Both the position numbers and the translations under genes were made by a program. Under the pieces are notes generated by a model. That model saw only the letters and a list, made by a program, of their open reading frames with translations. It ran no database searches and was not told the DNA's origin. Shown in pieces: positions 56,821-64,000 of a stretch of 64,000 nucleotides of DNA. Source of the DNA: Rhizomys pruinosus (lineage: Eukaryota > Chordata > Mammalia > Rodentia > Spalacidae). The stretch spans positions 73,864 to 137,863 of the forward strand of contig VZQC01013995.1 in NCBI GenBank assembly GCA_009823505.1, written 5' to 3'. How positions within the stretch are numbered: the first letter of the stretch is position 1; every line of letters starts with the position of its first letter.

Positions 56821-57699
56821 GCATGTCCCTCCTAACAAATGCCAGAAAGAGTTTAGATATGGATGGTGACAACCAATACGACAACCAAACCCTTGTTTAA
56901 ATGAGACCCAATGCCAGCAATTAGCTACTCTTGCCTCCTGCCCAGGGGCCAGGGTATTACTGGTGTTACTATTTCCTGGAACTGAGAGACTGATCTCCAT
57001 TGGCACTGGGGAGAAAAAGATCTGATGAGACAGACACAATCCAACCCTTCCATTCTATCCCTTACCTGGAGCTTTAAGTTAGGCATCCTCTCTCTACAGA
57101 AATGTCAAGGAATCTGTCCAGTTCCTCAGAGTGTACACAAGCAAATTTGAGGTTGTAATCACAGTTTGATTCATCCTACAGTCTAGCTTCCAGTCTACAG
57201 TCTAGCGTCCAGTGAATGGCATCATAAGTGAATAACATATTCAAAAGTTTCTTCCCCATAGGAGCTTAAGCATTATGGGATAATATTCCATCTAGAAAAG
57301 TGGCCAGTGCATGCAAAGTAAAGCACAGGAGGTCCAGTTAAGTTCAAAGTTCAGGTTCATGCATGTTTTAATATGTTGCCCCATGTATTGTGCAAGACAT
57401 ACTTATGCTAACATGACTGGCTATTTATCAGAAATCGGAGTGTAGCTGGTCCTCCACCAGTGCTTTCTCTGGCAACCCTCAGGCCAGTCCATATGTATGT
57501 AATGCCCTGCCTGAGTCCCTAGCTTCACTTTGCTGGGACAAACTGCAAATGCTGTCAAGGATAATGTAATGGCTCTCTCTTCTGCTGTCGTTGTCAGTCC
57601 ACACCCGAGGGTAACTGGATCTTCTCTTCAACCATGGGTGAAATGCTAGATCTATGGACACATTTAAAGCTAAGCACCCTGTCATATACAATTGAGTCA
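56821..57699. other. No recognised gene or repeat; 17-bp tandem pair
   Basis: Unique-looking. tacagtctagc(t/g)tccag occurs at 57177-57193 and 57196-57212, a small local duplication. Confidence 0.45.
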
Positions 57700-58345
57700 T
57701 TTTTAGCCAGCTTTATTGAGATAGAATTTATGAATAATAAATGTAAGTATTTAGCAGTATGGCTCAAGGAAAGCGGAGGAGCGTATCCATCTGTATAGTC
57801 CCTTCTCCATTCAGGAAAGAGTGGACATTCTTATTGCTGCTGAGAGTTAATCTCTTTCCTTTGCTGTCAATCCCCATGAAGGTCTCAGACTTGTGGTTGT
57901 CTGTCTCTATAGAATTGTTTTGTTTTTCCTAGAATTTCATATAAACAGACTCACTTATCTTTGCAATCTGCCCTCTTCTGTATCCAGGTTCTTTTTATCA
58001 TCATAAATATTTGGGACCCCACCATATATCAATATCTCATTCTTTTTAATCCTCAGTTGTATTCCATTGTTTATATTTACTATAATCTGTTTAATCTATA
58101 TATCTCTTGGTAAGCAATGAACTGTTTCCAAATAGAGCTAATACAAATAAAGACATGATCAACATTTGTGTGCAAGTCTTTGTGTAGACATATGACTTTT
58201 TCTGTCTTAGATAAATACCAAGGAGTTATCAAGGAAGCTGAATTATATGGTATCAGTGTCTTGAACTTTAAGAGGAAGCACTATACATTTCTAACATTAG
58301 TATATGCTAGTTCTTTTTTGATCCATATCCTTACCAACTCTTGGT
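57700..58345 (-). mobile_element. Ancient L1 (L1M-type) 3' part
   Basis: 'cagctttattgagatagaat', 'gtctgtctctatagaattgt', 'aatttcatataaacagac', 'ttgtattccattgtttatat' and 'aagtctttgtgtagacatat' are the antisense of a well-known old mammalian L1 ORF2/3' region. Confidence 0.8.
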
Positions 58346-59256
58346 TCTGGTCAGTCTTTTAAATTTAAGTCATTATCATAGTCACAAATTAATCACACTA
58401 TGAAAGAATAATAGCCAATACCCAAATGAAATTAAGTGATAAAAGATATGCTTTCTGGAAGACCATTTAAAGCACCAAATTTAAGAGTGATTGGGAGATA
58501 TGGAAGCCCTGATGGTGTGATGAGTGGGGAAATGGTCCAGACAGAGGGAATCTGGAGAAAGAAGAGGTGCTAACCACTGTCCTCTCAGGACCTGGAGCAG
58601 GTCCTGAAGCACAGCCAGGAGCACCCAAGCTCTCCAGCTCTTAGAAGCACTTAGAGTTGCCTTCTGTGGAAGGGGAGATCCCTGGTAGGTAAATAGAAAT
58701 GGTACAAGGTGATTCACACATGCCGTGCCTCCCCCAGGTTCCAATCATGAGAAGATGGTGCATGAGGGGAGTGGGATGCTAGTTAGATGCCATCAGTAGT
58801 TCAAATCATGGGCTTTCCTCAGTGGGACATAGGGAAAAGAAAGAATTTAAGATGAAGTTTAGGGGTGGCATCAACATACAGTAACACTTCAGTGGCGGGA
58901 ATACAGGGTTGGTAGCAGTAGGAAAACCCCCATCTCTGGACTGAGTATGTTGATTAATGGAGGTACCTGGAATCGAGATAGGAAGACTGAAGAAGAATAG
59001 TCATGGTTGCAGAATTACAGAGCAGGCGTGAAAGGCATAGGAAGGAGGCGACGAGCTTGTTGCAGAGTAACATTTTTCCTGACATTAAAGTACACAGGTA
59101 TGTGACAATGAGCACTTGACTTAATGCAATGTCTTGGGTGCCTCTGTCTAGACACGGAGCACCCTTCAGGTGCTGTCCAGTTTGAACAAACCTGCAACAG
59201 CACTGGGCACACTTGGCAGTACCTAGTGGTATAAATAAAATTGAAAGATGTCTTTA
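58346..59256. other. No recognised gene or repeat
   Basis: Unique-looking non-coding DNA. Confidence 0.4.
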
Positions 59257-59271
59257 AGAAAGTTCATGTCA

Positions 59272-59424
59272 CCGGGCGTGGTGGCGCACGCCTTTAATCC
59301 TAGCACTTGGGAGGCAGAGGCAGGTGGATCTTTGTGAGTTCAATGCCAGCCTGGTCTACAGAGCGAGTTCCAGGACAGCTGGGGCTATAGGGAGACCCTG
59401 TCTTGAAAAGACCAAAAAAAAAAA
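59272..59424 (+). mobile_element. B1 SINE
   Basis: Complete B1 with CpGs retained in the head (ccgggcgtggtggcgcacgc). Target duplications agaaagttcatgtca (59257-59271) and agaaaatacatgtca (59425-59439), 13 of 15 identical. Confidence 0.95.
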
Positions 59425-59439
59425 AGAAAATACATGTCA

Positions 59440-59547
59440 AAGGCTGAGAGTGGTAGTGAGTGCTTAAAATCACTGTACTTTAGAGTCTGAGGCAAGAGGG
59501 TGGTGGTAAATGTGAGCCATCCTGTCCACCTACTAAGACCCTGTCTT
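59440..59547 (+). mobile_element. Degraded B1-like SINE split by a B2/B3-type SINE
   Basis: 'ggctgagagtggtagtgagt' and 'ctgaggcaagagggtgg' lead to 'aagaccctgtct', which is repeated after the nested SINE (59778-59789) followed by an A-run. The older SINE was therefore cut near its 3' end. Confidence 0.65.
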
Positions 59548-59777
59548 GGGGGCTGGAGAGATGGTTCAGCAGTTAAGAGCACCGACTGCTCTTGCAGAGG
59601 ACCCAGGTTTGATTCCCAGCACCCACATGGCACCTAAGAACCGTCTTTAACTCCAGTTCCAGGGGAATCTGATACCCTCTTCTGACCTCTGCGGCATTGC
59701 ATGACACAGGTGCACAAACCTACATGCAGAAAGTGCATTCATACACATAAAAATAATAAATAAAAAATTTTTTTAAA
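59548..59777 (+). mobile_element. B2/B3-type SINE, short version
   Basis: 'ggggctggagagatggttca', 'gacccaggtttgattcccag' and 'aactccagttccaggggaat' without internal duplication. Target duplication aagaccctgtct at 59535-59546 and 59778-59789. Confidence 0.95.
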
Positions 59778-59789
59778 AAGACCCTGTCT

Positions 59790-60187
59790 CAAAAAAGCCA
59801 ATGCAAAGCTACTCTTTGGAAAGATATTTTCAAAGAGAAATGGGAACAGTAAAGTGTCTGCTGATTTCTCCCTATCACATGTCAACTGGTGCCTAATGGC
59901 TTCTCATCTGGGGTCATAGGAGATCCTAAATAAACAAAACCAGCCAAAACCAACTGACTGCCAGTTCACCTCTGAGATGAATTCATAGAAGCATGGGAAA
60001 TGCTTAAATTGCTGAAAAGCCTCTGTCTGCTGTGTAGAACTGCCAAGAAGTCTCACAATCCTGAATGTCAGACAATGACAATACAGGAACCTAAGTCCAG
60101 AAAGAAGTATGCTCCAGGAGTATGAAGACCAAGGTGAAAACATCTACCTAAGGGGCCAAATATGCCAGACACAAAGCAAGTGCCATG
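59790..60187. other. No recognised feature
   Basis: Unique-looking spacer; nothing identifiable. Confidence 0.4.
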
Positions 60188-60350
60188 CTATCTAATCCGT
60201 ACATTAACCCTGCTGGTGAAGATAAGCATTATCCTTACATGATCTGCCAGGAAATCATGGTTTGAGCATGCTAGGTTACCCAAGGTCACATTTTAGGACA
60301 TAAGCCAAATTGGGTGGGAAGCCAGGTCTGTGTGATCCTTGAGGTTCTTG
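60188..60350 (-). mobile_element. MIR SINE
   Basis: 'acattaaccctgctggtgaa', 'taagcattatccttacatga', 'ggttacccaaggtcacattt' and 'gggaagccaggtctgtgtga' follow the antisense MIR through most of its length. Confidence 0.75.
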
Positions 60351-60684
60351 ATCACTCTGGGACTTCTGATGCTGATATTCTGAACAAATTCACTGAGAAG
60401 TTCAGTTGTTTCACCTATTTTACTTCCACTGATGCCTTCTCATGTGTCAACTGTTGATGCGTCCTGGAGCCCAAGAGTTCTTATTATCTGTGTGCAATGT
60501 GATGTGTCCAAACCCTGAGAACATGTGCTGGTCTGTGCCCTTTTATTCTGTCCAATAAAATAAAGCCTCCTGCAGAGCTACTGTGGGGAATGGCAAGCTG
60601 AGGTCCCTTGGCAGCCTCATGCAGCTAAATCACACCTTCAACACACTTCTGTGACCCCAGAGACACATCTGCAGTGTCTTTATC

Positions 60685-60686
<2 letters not shown>
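60351..60686. other. No recognised feature
   Basis: Unique-looking non-coding DNA between a MIR and a GA microsatellite. Confidence 0.4.

Positions 60687-60737
<51 letters not shown>
60687..60737. repeat. (GA)n microsatellite
   Basis: About 25 uninterrupted GA units. Frames across it read poly-Arg/Glu or poly-Ser/Leu. Confidence 0.97.
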
Positions 60738-60739
<2 letters not shown>

Positions 60740-61284
60740 GCATTCCTCCATCTGTTCTGCAGAGGAGAGACATTGTGAAGAAGCTTGTCAGATAAGATTG
60801 CAGCCTTCTGGGGACATTTTCAACACAGACAGTCAAATGAGTTGATGCATAGCGCACCCGGAGCCTCTCTCCTTACAGGAAATGAATACAATCCAAATAA
60901 AAATCACTTCATGGAGGAAGAGGCAGTAGATGGTGCATGGAGGGGGAGCAGGTCACAAGAGGCATACTGTTTACAAAGCCACTAAAGGAGGATGAATAGA
61001 TCTAGTCTAGTCCCCAAAGGAAAAGAAGTGAATTTTCACATATAAATAGAAAAGGGTTAGAATGGTATTAATTCAAGACAGTGCCCTGTTTTAGACGTCT
61101 GCTTAGCTTCACTGCCCCCTGCTGGTGAGAATCCTCTATAGCTCCTGTATTTGCTGCCTTTCAGTGACAGGCTTGGGTCCTGATTAAGGTGTATGTAAGG
61201 AACACACCCAAAAAGCTAACCAAGAACTTTTCACCTCTAGCAACCCCCCTTTCTACTGAGAAGTCACATGCTCTATAGTAACTT
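60738..61284. other. No recognised feature
   Basis: Unique-looking non-coding DNA. Confidence 0.4.
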
Positions 61285-61345
61285 AGAATGTACTATAGTA
61301 CCTGGCACATAGTAAACCCTTAACAGAGCTTGTTGAATGAGCATA
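61285..61345 (+). mobile_element. MIR 3' end
   Basis: 'agtacctggcacatagtaaa', then 'gcttgttgaatgagcat', is the conserved MIR tail. Confidence 0.65.
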
Positions 61346-61804
61346 TGAGCCAACAGTTACAGTGCAAAGTTGAATTAATTTAAACTGTGGCACCTCAATC
61401 CTGTATGTACAGTAACACTGGAACTTCTTCAACCCAAACAATGGATTCTTCTAAGAAAGATATATCAGGTAAAACTAGAATGCTACATGAGGCAGCAGGT
61501 GCCGGAAGCTGCCCTGGCAGCTAGTGCGGAGGAGATGCCCACCATTAATCACTGCGACATGTGGTAATGTGTTGGCTGTGTCCTGGCAGAGGCATGCCTG
61601 ACATTACAGGGTAGACAGACATGGGGAAGGGGATTCTACACAAAGAAGACAGAATGGCAACGATAGGGATGTGAAAAATTACATGAGATCCTCCAAATTT
61701 TCCCATAGTGCTGTTGGGAGTTCCAGTGTGATGTGGATGGTGATCTGCTGCTGTTGAGAAGTCAGACAAAACCAAGCCTTCTAGAACCTGATTGAAAACT
61801 TAGG
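61346..61804. other. No recognised feature
   Basis: Unique-looking non-coding DNA. Confidence 0.4.
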
Positions 61805-62140
61805 ATTAGAGCTAGGGAGAAAGCTCAGTGGATAAAATGAGTTCCAGAATAGGTTCCTCTGAGCCCACATAAAATTCTTCCTGAAATCCAAGTACCTGGG
61901 AGGCAGAGACTAGGGTTCCCATGGGTAAACTGGCTAGTTACACTAGCTGAAATCAACGAGCCTCAGATTCAGGACATACCCCACCTCAGTAAACAAAAGA
62001 AGAGAACAACTGAGGAAGATACAGAGTGTTAACTTCAGACCTCCATGCATACTCATCCATGCAGGTGCACCTACACACTCAGGTGTCCCATACATGTGGA
62101 GACATATACACATGTGTACACCATACACACAAACATACAG
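61805..62140 (+). mobile_element. B4-type composite SINE, degraded
   Basis: 'agagctagggagaaagctca' (tRNA-like head), 'aagtacctgggaggcagaga' (B1-like), 'ttcccatgggtaaactggct' and a CA-rich end ('acatatacacatgtgtacac') follow the same layout as 1848-2440. Confidence 0.6.
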
Positions 62141-62699
62141 ACACTAAGAACAGTCTTGTGAACCCATGGACTTGTGTCATATTTGTAAATGTCATGGATA
62201 TTTTTTTTTGCTCTGGAAAGAATACAAAAGATGTTTTGGGGGTTCAAAAAGAGAACATGGAGATAGAGTCCATCTTCAAAGCCATTGTATTTAGTGGAGA
62301 ACCAGGAACAGTTCACTGTAATGTCAGGGGTCTGAATAGTAAGAAGATGGAGGGGAGGAAGATTTTGGAGGCACGGTACGCATGCACAGATATTGTGTCA
62401 ACAACTGGAAGATAGGACAGTTTCCACAGGGAAAAGCCAGGAGGAGGAAGAAATCTTTGGGGAAGTGCAGAAGGGTGTGATGTGGTGCTTATTAGTTATT
62501 CTTCCAGCATCTCAATGAGTGAGTTTTAAGCTCACAGGAGAGTTTGACTGCATGAATAGTTTCAGGAGTTGTTAGTTTATATTGTACTAGGAAAAAAGTA
62601 CATTTTCCATCTGTGCCTTAGTTTCCCTCTGGCATATTAATATGAAAAATAAGCCACTCCTGGGGGATGCAGTGGCTCCCAAGATATGTTTATAAGACT
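62141..62699. other. No recognised gene or repeat
   Basis: Includes a 129-codon frame (62026-62415) that starts inside the SINE and has no domain. Not called. Confidence 0.4.
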
Positions 62700-62885
62700 C
62701 CTATTTTATTTGTAAAATGCTTTATCATAAAATAGATGTCTCTTTCAATCCTTCATCATAACCCTACAGGTTAGATACTTTTATCTCAATTTGATTTTCT
62801 AAAACAAAGTGACTTGGCTAAGACACACTGCCGCACATCAAAAAGGCATGAATCAAGATCTCAGTTCCAGACCTCTGCTCTTTTG
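62700..62885 (-). mobile_element. MIR-family SINE
   Basis: 'tgtaaaatgctttatcataa', 'cataaccctacaggttagat', 'aaagtgacttggctaagaca' and 'gatctcagttccagacctct' match the antisense MIR with its 3' end on the left. Confidence 0.65.
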
Positions 62886-63924
62886 TGACATACTCCTAAT
62901 ACTTTGTTATAATAATCTATGGATATCATTACTGGTGAAGTTTTTTTTTTTCTGATGATGATACACTAGACTTAGAAGCGATAAGAGTGAACCTGAAAGT
63001 TTTCTAAGAATGCCAAGTGCTTAAAGCAGGAGGAAAAAAAAAGAGTGTGCCATCATTTATAAAATGCTGAGCACCTAGGAAGATAAAGGTTATTTAAATG
63101 CATAGGCTTATTAATGTCTCTGCATACTTACAGTTCTATCCATCTGAGCACAACCTGAAACTGCAAATTGTAGAGGAGGAGAGAAAATCTGTGCTTCATG
63201 CTTATCTTGATCTGGAAAATTACACCATAAGGATGAAGAAAGGCAAGCTCAGTGCCCGAGTATATAATGAACAAAGGCGTTCATGAGCACCCATGCTCTC
63301 TCATTGCAGCTTCCTCCTTTCCTGTCTGTAAGACTTCTACCATGCCAATTGGGCTACATCATATCCCTATATACAAGTTGTACAAGTCAATGGAGTGTTT
63401 CCAGGGGGCAATGTTTCCCTTTTGGGGGATTGAAAAGAGCAGTGTGTACCCTAGTCCTGCCAGCATGCAGGAAATGTACTGAACCAGCTCTGTGAAAGAT
63501 GTCTGTCCCTGATGGTTGCCACAGAAAAATAAATGAAATCTCGCCAGCCCTGAAAGTCACCTTCTGAGGGAAGATTTTTTTGTTGTTGTTCTCTACTGTA
63601 TCCAGTCACTCTGTCTTTCCAATTACCCATAGGGGTAGGAGAGTATGAAGATGCCCTAATAGAGGACAGGATCCATCCCATGACAGATAAGGATTCAGGC
63701 TCAGAGCCCTGGAAACCCAGCTCTCCTCATCTCTTACCAGCCCTAGTGTTACAGGAAGCTGCAGAAGGGAGGGCACAGATTAGAGAGGGAGCATGTTTCC
63801 TTTGTTGAATTAAAATGACATTGCTCACTGTCCACTGGGAGGGATTTATCTCTGGGCTACAAATTCTCTTATTCTCTATAAAGATGTGAGTTTTCCTAAG
63901 AGCTAGAAATGTTTCCTAGGCAGG
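62886..63924. other. No recognised gene or repeat
   Basis: Unique-looking. Short frames near 63.1-63.5 kb have no motif. Confidence 0.4.
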
Positions 63925-64000
63925 ATTGATAGTAATCCTAACATATTTGTACAATGCTTTATGATAAAATAAGTGTCTCATTTTGAACCTTACCACAATC
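63925..64000 (-). mobile_element. MIR-family SINE, cut by the window end
   Basis: 'caatgctttatgataaaata' and 'ccttaccacaatc' parallel 62705-62765, the same part of the MIR-related element. It continues beyond the window. Confidence 0.5.

Noticed and set aside
56590..57039. A 149-codon minus-strand frame with a long Cys-Val stretch
   Set aside because: The Cys-Val part is the (CA)n microsatellite read on the other strand; nothing else in it resembles a protein family.

Overview
The window is nuclear genomic DNA from a muroid (mouse-like) rodent and holds no protein-coding gene that I can support. The evidence is the repeat content: B1 (7SL-derived) SINEs, tRNA-derived ID, B4-type and B2/B3-type SINEs, rodent L1 LINEs with a shared 3' tail, ancient mammalian L1M, MIR, MaLR and Tigger relics, and frequent (CA)n, (GA)n and (TA)n microsatellites. 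The species cannot be fixed by eye. The B2/B3-type SINEs form two versions, one carrying an internal 17-bp duplication, which may be a lineage marker.

Layout. 1-9.6 kb: the 3' part of an LTR, SINEs, an old L1, a broken L1 endonuclease fragment, L1 tails, a single N at 6204, a Tigger DNA transposon. 9.6-12.6 kb: an ancient minus-strand L1 split by a B1 and by a DNA-transposon-like element that itself carries a B1. 13.29-18.99 kb and 19.01-24.74 kb: the same ~5.7 kb block twice in direct orientation, with an N at 18987 between them. 23.7-30.9 kb: a nearly full-length rodent L1 (5'UTR, ORF1, ORF2, 3'UTR), followed by a second L1 fragment. From about 24.74 to 33.7 kb the L1 and a nested SINE are recognisable but riddled with substitutions, indels and inflated homopolymers, as in uncorrected long-read sequence. 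34-42.3 kb: more repeats, including an L1 whose 5' part is inverted and which carries two SINEs. 42.3-64 kb: mostly unique non-coding sequence with scattered MIR, MaLR, L1 and SINE copies.

The strongest observations concern the structure of the sequence. The 5.7 kb repeat looks like a false or haplotypic duplication, and the 9 kb after it like low-accuracy gap filling; any gene, CpG or divergence analysis there would be misled. Biologically the most interesting items are the SINE subfamily with the internal duplication, a likely twin-primed L1, and a cluster of four exact TTATGTAA sites (PAR-bZIP/NFIL3-type) near 50.2 kb in otherwise unannotated DNA. I found no previously undescribed gene system. 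The many short open frames are explained by repeats, microsatellites or chance.
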